DNA of 64,000 bases from Cyanobium sp. Cruz CV13-4-11 (GTDB lineage Bacteria > Cyanobacteriota > Cyanobacteriia > PCC-6307 > Cyanobiaceae): the NCBI RefSeq assembly GCF_024346055.1, contig NZ_JAGQCH010000009.1:1-64000 (forward strand). Direction: 5' to 3'. The notes beneath the pieces were generated by a model. The model saw only the letters and a program-made list of their open reading frames with translations, had not been told where the DNA came from and did no database searches. Positions within the stretch are counted from its first letter, which is position 1. Every line of letters begins with the position of its first letter. Shown piece after piece: positions 56,878 through 64,000 of this stretch. A program made the position numbers and the translations under genes.

Positions 56878-58136
56878 GCCCCGCGGGCGCCCTGGCCGTT
56901 CCATGGGGTGAGCCGCACCATCAGCAGGAAGGCCGGAACAGCTGCGGCGGCGGTGAGAAGGAAGAAGTGCTCCCACCCCGCCAGCTTCACAAGCAGTCCA
57001 GACGATGCGGCAAAGACCTTGCTGCTGATCGCGTAGACCCCGGAAAACACCGCGTACTGGGTCGCGGAGTAGCGCGGGTTGCACAGGCTCATCAGCAGGG
57101 CCACGAACGCGGTGCCCACCAGGCCGCTCGAGAAGTTCTCCATCAGCACCGCGGCGGCAACGCCCTCCAGTGACATGGTGCCGCGGGCCACCAGCCAATA
57201 GGCGAGGTTGCCGGCCGCTCCGGCGAGACCGAACACCCAGAGACTGCGGTTCATGCCCAGCCGACTGAACAGCACCCCGCCCACGATCACCCCCACCATC
57301 GTCGCAAGGATGCCCAGGGCCGACTTGATCAGGCCGATCTGTCCCTCCTTGAGCCCCTCTGCCACCAGGAAGGGGCCGCTCATCGGCGCCAGCAGGCCAT
57401 CGGGTAGGCGGTAGAGCAGCACCAAGGCCAGCAGCTGCATGGCCCTACGCCCCCCCGTGCGGCCGAGGAACTCGCGCACCGGGCCGATCACCGCCTGACG
57501 AAGGTTGTGCACCGGTTCGCGCAGAGGGGGCAGTTTCGGTGCGGCCAGAGTGCCGGGGACCAGCAGAAGCATCAGGCCCCCGGCCGCCAGAAAAGCCAGC
57601 GGGTAGTTGGCGCTGCCGGCGATCAGTAGGGCACCGCTGCCGAGTACCAGGGTGCCGCCGCGGAAGCCCAACGAGCTGGCGGCTGCCCCTGCACCGCGCT
57701 CCTGATCCGGGAGCAAGTCGGTGCGGTAGGCGTCGATGACGATGTCCTGGCTGGCGCTCAGAACTGCGATAACCAAGGCTACCCCCCCGATCATCAGCAG
57801 CGTTTGTGAGTCCGTGCTGGGACGCAGCAGGCCCATGGCCGCAATCGTCAGCGCCAGAACCACCTGCAGCAGGGCGATCCAGCCGCGGCGACGGTCTGGC
57901 CAGGGGATCGGCCAACGCTCCAGCAGCGGGGCCCACAGGAACTTGATCACGTAGGGCAGCCCGGCCAGCGGTAGCAAACCGATCAGTTCCACCGGCACCC
58001 CTTGGGTGGCCAGCCAGATAGGCAGAATCTCGCCGAGGCCGCTGTTGGGAGCGCCGCTGGAAAAGCCGAGGGCACTCACCGCCCCCAGACGCCTCCACCC
58101 GCCCGGCTCTGATCGCGGATGGGCCGGCTCTTCCAT
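56829..58136 (-). CDS. ampG: AmpG-like MFS permease
   Basis: 435 residues from ATG 58136. About twelve membrane segments; LGFSSGAPNSGLGEILPIWL, then FLWAPLLERWPIPWPDRRRGW and ASQDIVIDAYRTDLL are the AmpG blocks (the DAYR motif follows the sixth helix). AmpG imports muropeptides released by wall turnover. Codon choice looks slightly less extreme in GC than neighbours. The stop end overlaps the hydrolase gene by 49 bases; the 102-base gap on the other side is shared with a divergent small gene. Confidence 0.87.
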   Translation of the reverse strand: MEEPAHPRSEPGGWRRLGAVSALGFSSGAPNSGLGEILPIWLATQGVPVELIGLLPLAGLPYVIKFLWAPLLERWPIPWPDRRRGWIALLQVVLALTIAAMGLLRPSTDSQTLLMIGGVALVIAVLSASQDIVIDAYRTDLLPDQERGAGAAASSLGFRGGTLVLGSGALLIAGSANYPLAFLAAGGLMLLLVPGTLAAPKLPPLREPVHNLRQAVIGPVREFLGRTGGRRAMQLLALVLLYRLPDGLLAPMSGPFLVAEGLKEGQIGLIKSALGILATMVGVIVGGVLFSRLGMNRSLWVFGLAGAAGNLAYWLVARGTMSLEGVAAAVLMENFSSGLVGTAFVALLMSLCNPRYSATQYAVFSGVYAISSKVFAASSGLLVKLAGWEHFFLLTAAAAVPAFLLMVRLTPWNGQGARGAYSTERDAENSRSSGM

Positions 58137-58238
58137 GGAAGTCGCGGTTGTGCGTGCTGCGCACCTTAGTTGGGGTGCCAGCCGCTGCCCTCGGCCCCAG
58201 GATCGAGCCACAATGAATTCCACAAATTGGCGATCCCC

Positions 58239-58364
58239 ATGTCCTTCCTGCGCTCCACGCTGCTGCCCGTCGCCATCGTGCTGCTGTTCGGCCTGGCCCT
58301 GTTCGCCGTCAGCGCCCGCATCTGGCTGCCCGGCGACATGGCCGCCCCCGCCCCGCTGGGCTGA
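58239..58364 (+). CDS. 41-residue membrane peptide
   Basis: MSFLRSTLLPVAIVLLFGLA begins a single membrane helix (about 7-27), ending with the polar WLPGDMAAPAPLG. ATG 58239 gives a compact peptide 45 bases upstream of the HEAT-repeat gene. Similar tiny membrane proteins are common in picocyanobacteria; no function is known. Confidence 0.62.
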   Translation: MSFLRSTLLPVAIVLLFGLALFAVSARIWLPGDMAAPAPLG

Positions 58365-58409
58365 TCTGGCGCCCCTCGGCTTTTACGATGCCGTCACCTG
58401 GATGGCTCC

Positions 58410-59210
58410 ATGCCGGACGACGGCCTGCCCTTTCCCGAAACCACCCACGAGCTGGCCCTTGATCCGGAGGTGCTGGCACGGGAGCTGGCGCAGGAGCTCC
58501 TGGGCGATCCGCTCGATGAGATCGACAGCGTTGCTCCCTCCAGCTCCGATGTGGCCGCCGAGTGCGACCTCGGCATCGAACTGCTGAAGGGGGGGCGTGA
58601 GGAGCGGCTGCAGGGGCTGCGCATCTTCTGCGAGCACCGGGACCCCCGGGCCATTCCTCTGCTGCTGCCCTTGCTGAAGGCTGGTTGCCCGATCGTGCGC
58701 ATGAGCGCCGTCTACGCCCTCGGTCGCAACCCCCACCCCCTGGCGGTGGAGCCCCTGCTGGGCCTGCTCGGGGCTGACGACAACGGTTACGTGCGCAAGG
58801 CTGTGGCCTGGAGCCTGGGGAACTACCCCGAGGCCCCCGTGCTCAACCCGCTGATCCGGGCCCTGGAGATGGACATCTCGGCGGTTCGGCTGTGGGCCGC
58901 CAGTTCCCTGGCCGATGCCGGCGCCACCGGCGTGGCCAAGGCCGACCCCGCCGCCGCCCAGCTGCTGCTCAGCCTGCGCATCGACAGCGAGCCGGCCGTG
59001 CGCAGCAACAGCGCCTGGTCGCTGGGGCGCCTCTACACCGATCTGGTGGAGCCACGCCAGCGGGACGTGGTGGAAGCCCTGCTGCACACGATGCTGCACG
59101 ACGGTGATTCCACCGTCCGGGACGAAGCCCGGATGGCCCTGGAGCAGCTGGAGCAGCCCGAGGTGCTCGAACGGCTCCAGACCCTGGTGGACGAGGGTCT
59201 GATCAGCTGA
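58410..59210 (+). CDS. HEAT-repeat protein
   Basis: 266 residues. After an acidic N-terminus, helical repeats of about 31-35 residues begin near 65: IPLLLPLLKAGCPIVRMSAV, VEPLLGLLGADDNGYVRKAV, LNPLIRALEMDISAVRLWAA, LLLSLRIDSEPAVRSNSAWS and EALLHTMLHDGDSTVRDEAR. The VR..A.W.LG pattern is that of PBS-lyase HEAT proteins (CpcE/NblB-like), which bind bilins or phycobilisome parts; that link is inference here. It heads the DUF2997/Ycf35/ferredoxin run. Confidence 0.86.
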   Translation: MPDDGLPFPETTHELALDPEVLARELAQELLGDPLDEIDSVAPSSSDVAAECDLGIELLKGGREERLQGLRIFCEHRDPRAIPLLLPLLKAGCPIVRMSAVYALGRNPHPLAVEPLLGLLGADDNGYVRKAVAWSLGNYPEAPVLNPLIRALEMDISAVRLWAASSLADAGATGVAKADPAAAQLLLSLRIDSEPAVRSNSAWSLGRLYTDLVEPRQRDVVEALLHTMLHDGDSTVRDEARMALEQLEQPEVLERLQTLVDEGLIS

Positions 59211-59298
59211 GCGGCCCTGCCGCCGCGGCGTCCCCACCCACCGCAGCCACCCGAAATCACGGTTAAGATCCCAGTCTCACCTGTGCAGCCCAGCCGGG

Positions 59299-59514
59299 AT
59301 GGCCCAACGCACCATCCGCTTCCGCATTCGTCCTGACGGACGGGTGGAGGAACTCGTGGAGGGTGTGCAGGGCGAGGGTTGTTCCCGGCTCACGGAGCGG
59401 ATCGAGGCCAGGCTGGGCAGCGTCCAGCAACGCCTGAGCACGTCGGAAGCGTTCCAGGCCCAACCCCTCGATCTCCAGGACCCCCAGGTGGTCGTCCAGC
59501 ACCACGCCCCCTGA
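59299..59514 (+). CDS. DUF2997 family protein
   Basis: 71 residues. RTIRFRIRPDGRVEELVEGV is the DUF2997 beta hairpin; CSRLTERIEARLGSVQQRLS forms a helix with the family cysteine. Small soluble protein found next to DUF1257/Ycf35 in cyanobacteria. Function unknown. Spacing: 89 bases after the HEAT gene, 28 before Ycf35. Confidence 0.83.
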   Translation: MAQRTIRFRIRPDGRVEELVEGVQGEGCSRLTERIEARLGSVQQRLSTSEAFQAQPLDLQDPQVVVQHHAP

Positions 59515-59542
59515 GCCACCGCCCCTCCTCCCCCGTCGTCCC

Positions 59543-59935
59543 ATGTCGCACTTCAGCACCGTCAAAACCGAGCTGCGCGATCGCCAGGCCCTGGTGGATG
59601 CCCTCCGCGACCTGGGCCACCCCCCCGCCGAAGGCTCCGTCGAAGTCCGTGGCTACCGCGGCCAGACCGTGACCGCCGACCTGGCCATCCCCCAGGATGG
59701 TGGCGTCGACATCGGCTTCCGCCTCAACCCGGACAGCGGCAGCTACGAGCTGGTCACCGACCTCGAGCTCTGGAAGCAGCCCATCCCGGTGGAGCGTTTC
59801 CTGGCCAAGCTCACCCAGCGCTACGCCCTGCGCACCATTCTGGCCAGCACCGCCGAGGAGGGCTTCCAGGTGAGCGAGCAGACCAGCCACCTCGATGGCA
59901 GCATCGAACTGGTGGTGACTCGCTGGGACGCCTGA
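59543..59935 (+). CDS. ycf35: Ycf35 / DUF1257 family protein
   Basis: 130 residues. SHFSTVKTELRDRQALVDAL is the canonical start of Ycf35, encoded in some algal plastids. YDxxx beta core (VEVRGYRGQTVTADLAIP; DIGFRLNPDSGSYELVTDLE), then RFLAKLTQRYALRTILASTA, complete it. No role has been proven. The ferredoxin gene starts 4 bases after its stop. Confidence 0.92.
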   Translation: MSHFSTVKTELRDRQALVDALRDLGHPPAEGSVEVRGYRGQTVTADLAIPQDGGVDIGFRLNPDSGSYELVTDLELWKQPIPVERFLAKLTQRYALRTILASTAEEGFQVSEQTSHLDGSIELVVTRWDA

Positions 59936-59939
59936 TCCC

Positions 59940-60362
59940 GTGAGCACAACGGGCCCCGCCGCCGGCCTCGATCCCGCCCTGGCCTTTCGCACCGCGGTGG
60001 CCCCGGAGTCGGAGGCGACGGGCCTGGAGCCTGTGCTGGGGGGAGTCCTGCGTCAGCAGGCCGTCTGGGTGGATGAGGCTGCCTGCATCGGCTGCCGCTA
60101 CTGCGCCCACGTGGCTGGCAACACCTTCGTGGTGGAGCCCGACTGGGGCCGTTCCCGGGCCCTGCGCCAGGACGGGGACAGCACCGAGAGGATCCAGGAA
60201 GCGATCGACACCTGCCCCGTGGATTGCATCCACTGGGTGGCCTACGAACAGCTGCCAGCCCTCAGGGCCCAGCTCGACGAGCAGGAGATTCAGCCCCTGG
60301 GGCTGCCGTCCCATGGCCGCCGCCGCCGCACCCTGCCCCGCTCCACCCCGCCAGCGCCATGA
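59940..60362 (+). CDS. 4Fe-4S-type ferredoxin
   Basis: 140 residues from GTG 59940. A single cluster motif: CIGCRYC (CxxCxxC) and the remote cysteine in TCPVDCI, with VDEAACIGC and IDTCPVDCIHWV as in small cyanobacterial 3Fe-4S/4Fe-4S ferredoxins. A fifth cysteine (VDC) lies near. N-terminal 45 residues and the basic, Pro-rich C-terminus are extensions. It is coupled to the aldo/keto reductase by ATGA (60359-60362), suggesting joint use. Confidence 0.88.
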   Translation: MSTTGPAAGLDPALAFRTAVAPESEATGLEPVLGGVLRQQAVWVDEAACIGCRYCAHVAGNTFVVEPDWGRSRALRQDGDSTERIQEAIDTCPVDCIHWVAYEQLPALRAQLDEQEIQPLGLPSHGRRRRTLPRSTPPAP

Positions 60363-61570
60363 CCATCCCCAGCCGGCGTTTCGGTCGAACGGGACTGGCC
60401 ATGCCGGTGCTTTCGCTGGGGGGCATGCGCTTTCAGCAGAGCTGGAGCGACCTGCCGCCCGAGGCGGTGGAGGCCGGCAGCCAGGCCAAGCTGGAGGCCA
60501 CCCTCCAGGCCGCGATCGCAGCGGGCCTGCACCACATCGAAACCGCCCGCCACTACGGCACCTCGGAGCGGCAGCTGGGCTGGCTGCTGCCCCGGCTGCC
60601 GGATCCCCGGCGCCTCCTGCAGACCAAAGTCCCCCCCGCCGCCGACCCGGCCGCCTTCGAGGCCGACCTGCGCACCAGCTTCGAGCGGCTGGGCCTGGAC
60701 GGTGAAGGGGGCCGGGTCGACCTGCTGGCTATCCATGGCGTCAACACGCGGGAGCTGCTTGATCAGACCCTGCGCCCCGGCGGCTGCCGGGAGGTGGCCC
60801 GCCGCTGGCAGGAGGCGGGCCGCATCGGCCATGTGGGCTTCTCCACCCATGCGCCGCTGCCCCTGATCCTGGAGGCGATCGCCAGCGACCAGTTCGACTA
60901 CATCAACCTGCACTGGTACTTCATCCGCCAGCAGAACCGGCCCGCGATCGAGGCCGCCACCGCCCACGACATGGGGGTGTTCGTGATCAGCCCCACCGAC
61001 AAGGGGGGGCACCTGCACAGCCCCTCCCAGCGCCTCTGCGAGCTCTGCGCGCCGCTGCATCCGATCGTGTTCAACGACCTGTTCTGCCTCTCGGCTCCGG
61101 GCCTCCACACGATCAGCGTCGGCGCCGCCGGCCCGCAGGATCTGGAGCTGCACCTGGAGGCGGTGGCGCTGCTGCCCCGGGCCGGGGAGCTTCTGCCGCC
61201 GATCCTGGCCCGGCTCGAGCAGGCGCGCCGGCAGGCCCTCGGGGACGACTGGCTGGCCAGCTGGGACCGGGGTCTGCCGGCCTGGGAGGACACCCCCGGG
61301 CGCATCAACCTGCCGGTGCTGCTCTGGTTGCACAACCTGCTAGAGGCCTGGGACCTGGAGGCCTACGGCCGGGCCCGCTACAGCCTGCTGGGCCACGGGG
61401 GGCACTGGTTTCCGGGGGAGAACGCCGATGCCCTTGATGGCACGGTGAGCGAGCTGGAGCTGCAGGCGGTGTTGGGGGCCAGTCCCTGGGCCGCCGAGAT
61501 CCCCGACCGGCTGCGGCGGTTGCGCCAGCGGCTTGGGGGTGAGGCAGTGAAGCGCCTGCAGGTGGCCTAG
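60359..61570 (+). CDS. Aldo/keto reductase
   Basis: 403 residues from ATG 60359. RRFGRTGLAMPVLSLGGMRF is the AKR start; HHIETARHYGTSERQLGWLL holds the catalytic tyrosine; GHVGFSTHA and DYINLHWYF follow. It lacks the C-terminal CxxCxxC cluster that ferredoxin-like AKRs of this group often have. The extra 70-residue C-terminal helical part (LPVLLWLHNLLEAWDLEAYG) is typical of the picocyanobacterial form. The stop overlaps the convergent rsmG by 4 bases. Confidence 0.87.
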   Translation: MTIPSRRFGRTGLAMPVLSLGGMRFQQSWSDLPPEAVEAGSQAKLEATLQAAIAAGLHHIETARHYGTSERQLGWLLPRLPDPRRLLQTKVPPAADPAAFEADLRTSFERLGLDGEGGRVDLLAIHGVNTRELLDQTLRPGGCREVARRWQEAGRIGHVGFSTHAPLPLILEAIASDQFDYINLHWYFIRQQNRPAIEAATAHDMGVFVISPTDKGGHLHSPSQRLCELCAPLHPIVFNDLFCLSAPGLHTISVGAAGPQDLELHLEAVALLPRAGELLPPILARLEQARRQALGDDWLASWDRGLPAWEDTPGRINLPVLLWLHNLLEAWDLEAYGRARYSLLGHGGHWFPGENADALDGTVSELELQAVLGASPWAAEIPDRLRRLRQRLGGEAVKRLQVA

Positions 61571-62346
61571 CCCCCTGGAGTGATGGCCCCCGGCGCGATC
61601 GGCGTCTTCTGGGGCACCCCCACGGCCCGGGGGTAGGCGGCCGGACAGCGGCCGGACGGCCGCAGCCACAAGCCATGGCGCACCCCCCGCCCCGCCGGCA
61701 GGTCGCGGCGCAACGCCGGATCCACCGTCGCCCGCAGCACCCCCACGGCCGCCTCCAGGTCGCGCTGGTCGTCGGCCCCCCACTGGCCCCGGTAGAGCAG
61801 GGCGAGGCCGTCGGGCTTCAGCAGCGGCACCAGGTATTCGGCCACCACCGGCGCGCTGGCCACGGCGCGGGCCATGGCCCGGTCGAAGCGGCCGCGGCAG
61901 TCCGGGGAGCGGCCGGTGCGCTCGACCCGTTCACATCGCAGGCGCAGCCTCCCCTCCTCCAGCCCCAGGCTGCTGGCCATGGCCCGCACCGCCTCCAGCT
62001 TGCGGCCCACCGAATCCACCAGGGTGATCCGTGCCGTGGGCAGGGCGATCGCCAGGGCCAGGCCGGGGAAGCCGCCGCCGGTGCCCACATCGATCAGCTC
62101 CAGGCCGTCGGGAACGCCGCCGGGGGCGCTCAGCAGGGGCACCCAGGGCCAGAGGCTGTCGAACACCTGGGCGATCCAGAAATCGTCGCCCTCCACCAGG
62201 CGGGTGAGGTTGACCCGGCCGTTCCAGAGCCTCAGCTGCTCCTGCAGCGCCACCAGGGCCGCGAGCTGGCCGTCGTCGGGGGTCCACCCCAACGCCTGCC
62301 AGAGGCTGGCATCGGGGGGGGCGCTGGGGTCGGGGCTGGCGTCCAT
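61567..62346 (-). CDS. rsmG: 16S rRNA m7G527 methyltransferase RsmG
   Basis: 259 residues. RLWNGRVNLTRLVEGDDFWI, the SAM-binding ELIDVGTGGGFPGLALAIAL, TLVDSVGRKLEAV and DRAMARAVAS are all family blocks. It methylates G527 in the 530 loop of 16S rRNA. The C-terminal 25 residues are unlike others and overlap the AKR stop by 4 bases. Confidence 0.95.
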   Translation of the reverse strand: MDASPDPSAPPDASLWQALGWTPDDGQLAALVALQEQLRLWNGRVNLTRLVEGDDFWIAQVFDSLWPWVPLLSAPGGVPDGLELIDVGTGGGFPGLALAIALPTARITLVDSVGRKLEAVRAMASSLGLEEGRLRLRCERVERTGRSPDCRGRFDRAMARAVASAPVVAEYLVPLLKPDGLALLYRGQWGADDQRDLEAAVGVLRATVDPALRRDLPAGRGVRHGLWLRPSGRCPAAYPRAVGVPQKTPIAPGAITPGG

Positions 62347-62417
62347 CCGCTACGGCAGTGGTGCTTCTCCCTAGGATCCCGCACGCCGGGCAGGCTGCCA
62401 CCGCCGCCTCAGGGACC

Positions 62418-62915
62418 ATGTCCTCCACAGCCAAGCCCCCCACCCACTACCAGGTCCTGCAGCTGCAGCCCACCGCCACCGATCAGGAGTTGCGGCAGGC
62501 GTTTCGGGGCCTGAGCAAGCGCTACCACCCCGACACCACCGCCCTGCCCGCGAGCGAGGCTGAAGTGGCCTTCCGGCAGCTGCGCCAGGCCTATGCCGTG
62601 CTGAGTGATCCGGCCGCCCGGCGGCTCTATGACGCTGCCTTGCTTCAAAGCACCCTGCCGACCCCGCTCCAGAGCCCCCCGTCCGTGGCCGTTGTCCGGC
62701 CCGTGTCGGTGCGCCGGGCCCTCTCCGGCGGCGAGTGGTTCGCCCTGCTGCTGCTGGCCCTGGCCCTGGTGCTCAGCCTGGTGCTGGGGCTGGGTGTGGC
62801 CTGGGCGCGGGGCGCCGAACTGATGGCCTGGCCCAGCTGGTGGGCCGACCTCGAGACGGCTTCGGCCCCGGCGCCACCCCCCTCCCCCAGCCAGCCTGCG
62901 CCGATCCGACCGTGA
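62418..62915 (+). CDS. DnaJ-domain membrane protein
   Basis: 165 residues. An N-terminal J domain (about 8-72) with THYQVLQLQPTATDQELRQA, the HPD motif in KRYHPDT and AYAVLSDPAARRLYD. A Ser/Pro linker leads to one membrane helix (about 112-135: WFALLLLALALVLSLVLGLG) and a Pro-rich tail. It probably recruits DnaK to a membrane. No zinc or substrate-binding domain. It is coupled to DUF3143 by GTGA (62912-62915). Confidence 0.88.
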   Translation: MSSTAKPPTHYQVLQLQPTATDQELRQAFRGLSKRYHPDTTALPASEAEVAFRQLRQAYAVLSDPAARRLYDAALLQSTLPTPLQSPPSVAVVRPVSVRRALSGGEWFALLLLALALVLSLVLGLGVAWARGAELMAWPSWWADLETASAPAPPPSPSQPAPIRP

Positions 62916-63175
62916 CCCTGCCCTCCGCGGCCACCCCCCTCTACAACCACCCCCTGCCCGCCCTGGAGGCCTGGTTGCGTCTGCTGGGCGCCAGCCAGTC
63001 TCGCGCCAACGTCGCCCACTGGGACCTCCACCGCCCCGAATGGAGCGCTCGCATTGCGTTGGAGGAGGAGGAACTGCGGGTGAGCTGGCACCAGGAGGGC
63101 CGCACCACGGCGCGCCAGTTCCCCTACGGGCTCTCGCGGGCCGATGTGGAGGCGGCGATCCTCGCGGGTCCCTGA
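62912..63175 (+). CDS. DUF3143 family protein
   Basis: 87 residues from GTG 62912. TPLYNHPLPALEAWLRLLGA, then WDLHRPEWSARIALEEEELR and RQFPYGLSRADVEAAI are DUF3143, a small soluble cyanobacterial family without known function, usually next to a J-domain gene. Convergent with bioA (21 bases between stops). Confidence 0.84.
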   Translation: MTLPSAATPLYNHPLPALEAWLRLLGASQSRANVAHWDLHRPEWSARIALEEEELRVSWHQEGRTTARQFPYGLSRADVEAAILAGP

Positions 63176-63196
63176 GCGCCGGGCAGCCCTCCCCGT

Positions 63197-64000
63197 TCAG
63201 AGGCTGGAGAGGGCCGCCCCGATGACGGCGTAGCAGTGGGCCAGCTGGTCGTCGTCGAGGCACAGCGGCGGCAGCAGGTAGACCACTTGCCCCAGGGGCC
63301 TCAGGAACACGCCCTGCTCAAGGGCCAGCCGTTGCAGCCGCGGCCCCACCGGATTGAGGTAACCGGGGGTGTCGGTGGCCACCTCGAAGGCGGCGACGCT
63401 GCCCAGCAGCCGCGGCCGCCGCACCAGGGGATGGCGTGCCAGGGCCTCCAGATGGGGGCGGTGCCGGGCCTCGAACTGCCGATAGCGTTCTGGCCGCTCC
63501 TGCAGCAGATCGAGGCTGGCCAGGGCGGCGGCGCAACCCAGGGGGTTGGCGGTGAAGCTGTGGCCGTGGAAGAGGGTCAGGCCCGGTGCGGTGCCGATGA
63601 AGCCCGCGTAGATGGCCTCCCGGGCCAGGGTGACCCCCATGGGCAGGAAGCCGCCGGTGAGCCCCTTGGAGAGGGCCATCAGGTCGGGGTGGATGCCGGC
63701 CCGCTGGCAGGCGAACAGGTGGCCGCTGCGGCCGAAGCCTGTCATCACCTCATCAGCGATCAGCAGGGCCCCGCTGGCGCGCACCAGCGCCTCCACCCGT
63801 CGCAGGAACCCTTCCCGCACCAGGGCCATGCCGCCGGCTCCCTGCAGCAGGGGTTCAAGGATCACCGCCGCGGTGGGCGTATCCAGCAGCTGCTCCAGCC
63901 GCGCCAGGGCGGCGGCCTCCCGCGCCTCCACCCCGTCGTCGCCCCACCAGGTGGCGGGCGAGGGGGCCCGGGCCACGGCGAACAGCAGCGGCTCGAACGC
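63197..64000 (-). CDS. bioA: Adenosylmethionine-8-amino-7-oxononanoate aminotransferase (C-terminal part)
   Basis: The last 267 codons are in view; the frame stays open across the right edge, so the N-terminus lies outside. ALLIADEVMTGFGRSGHLFA and the PLP-lysine region MALSKGLTGGFLPMGVTLA are BioA-type; LFHGHSFTANPLGCAAALAS and YLLPPLCLDDDQLAH close the fold. It makes 7,8-diaminopelargonate in biotin synthesis. Confidence 0.92.
   Translation of the reverse strand, partial: AFEPLLFAVARAPSPATWWGDDGVEAREAAALARLEQLLDTPTAAVILEPLLQGAGGMALVREGFLRRVEALVRASGALLIADEVMTGFGRSGHLFACQRAGIHPDLMALSKGLTGGFLPMGVTLAREAIYAGFIGTAPGLTLFHGHSFTANPLGCAAALASLDLLQERPERYRQFEARHRPHLEALARHPLVRRPRLLGSVAAFEVATDTPGYLNPVGPRLQRLALEQGVFLRPLGQVVYLLPPLCLDDDQLAHCYAVIGAALSSL

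Overview
The window reads as ordinary core chromosome of a GC-rich picocyanobacterium of the Synechococcus/Cyanobium type. Direct support: a photosystem I subunit gene (psaE), a high-light-inducible protein (hli), the cyanobacterial split of RNA polymerase beta-prime into rpoC1 and rpoC2, the PII/NtcA partner pipX, a cyAbrB regulator, sepF and many cyanobacteria-restricted DUF families. Placement in Cyanobium rather than another high-GC Synechococcus is inference from gene content and base composition. I saw no phage, insertion sequence, CRISPR array or toxin-antitoxin cassette, and no stretch above about 300 bases without a gene.

Layout. 1-5.4 kb: the 3' end of a 5S rRNA and its terminator, facing the minus-strand string psaE-mutM-mtnBC; divergent from psaE are an uncharacterised helical protein and recQ. 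5.4-11.7 kb: minus-strand genes for a LysM protein, an aldehyde dehydrogenase, two envelope proteins and a SulP-STAS-cNMP transporter. 11.8-16.7 kb: tRNA-Thr(GGT), tRNA-Tyr(GTA), aroQ-miaE, mtnD, a cobalamin methyltransferase, a DUF4079 membrane protein, dus and DUF1823. 16.7-21.6 kb: der-ecfT-pipX-pipY-sepF-proC. 21.6-25.9 kb: a tight minus-strand operon MFS-mlaE-DUF3119-DUF3086-plsY, which looks like membrane-lipid business. 26-28 kb: tRNA-Gly and a glycogen debranching enzyme whose 3' end runs into that tRNA. 28.2-32.6 kb: a degenerate metallo-beta-lactamase-fold protein, HU, gluQ, a run of small uncharacterised proteins and cyAbrB. 32.6-39.7 kb: tRNA-Thr(CGT) and the translation/transcription operon rimP-nusA-ylxR-infB plus a membrane protein. 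39.8-43.9 kb: phosphodiesterase, HtrA protease, rpiA, hisD. 44.0-56.9 kb: rpsT-tatD-rpoB-rpoC1-rpoC2-hli-rlmN-hydrolase. 56.8-64 kb: ampG, then a plus-strand run (41-aa membrane peptide, HEAT protein, DUF2997, Ycf35, ferredoxin, aldo/keto reductase), rsmG, a DnaJ-domain membrane protein, DUF3143 and the C-terminal part of bioA.

Genes are packed tightly. Many neighbours share ATGA/GTGA/TGATG junctions, and several convergent pairs overlap by tens of bases. RNA maturation and modification is well represented (MiaE, Dus, GluQ-RS, RlmN, RsmG, YlxR, RimP). Two parts of the methionine salvage pathway are present: a fused MtnB-MtnC and a separate MtnD.

Most interesting for follow-up: the lipid-linked operon with two uncharacterised DUFs; the DUF2997-Ycf35-ferredoxin-reductase run; the hli gene wedged by overlap between rpoC2 and rlmN; three back-to-back hairpins in the rpoB leader; and the SulP transporter whose cNMP-like domain lacks the usual phosphate-binding arginine. 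Start codons were chosen by family N-termini and neighbour spacing. No database search was run, so family names rest on recognition of motifs.
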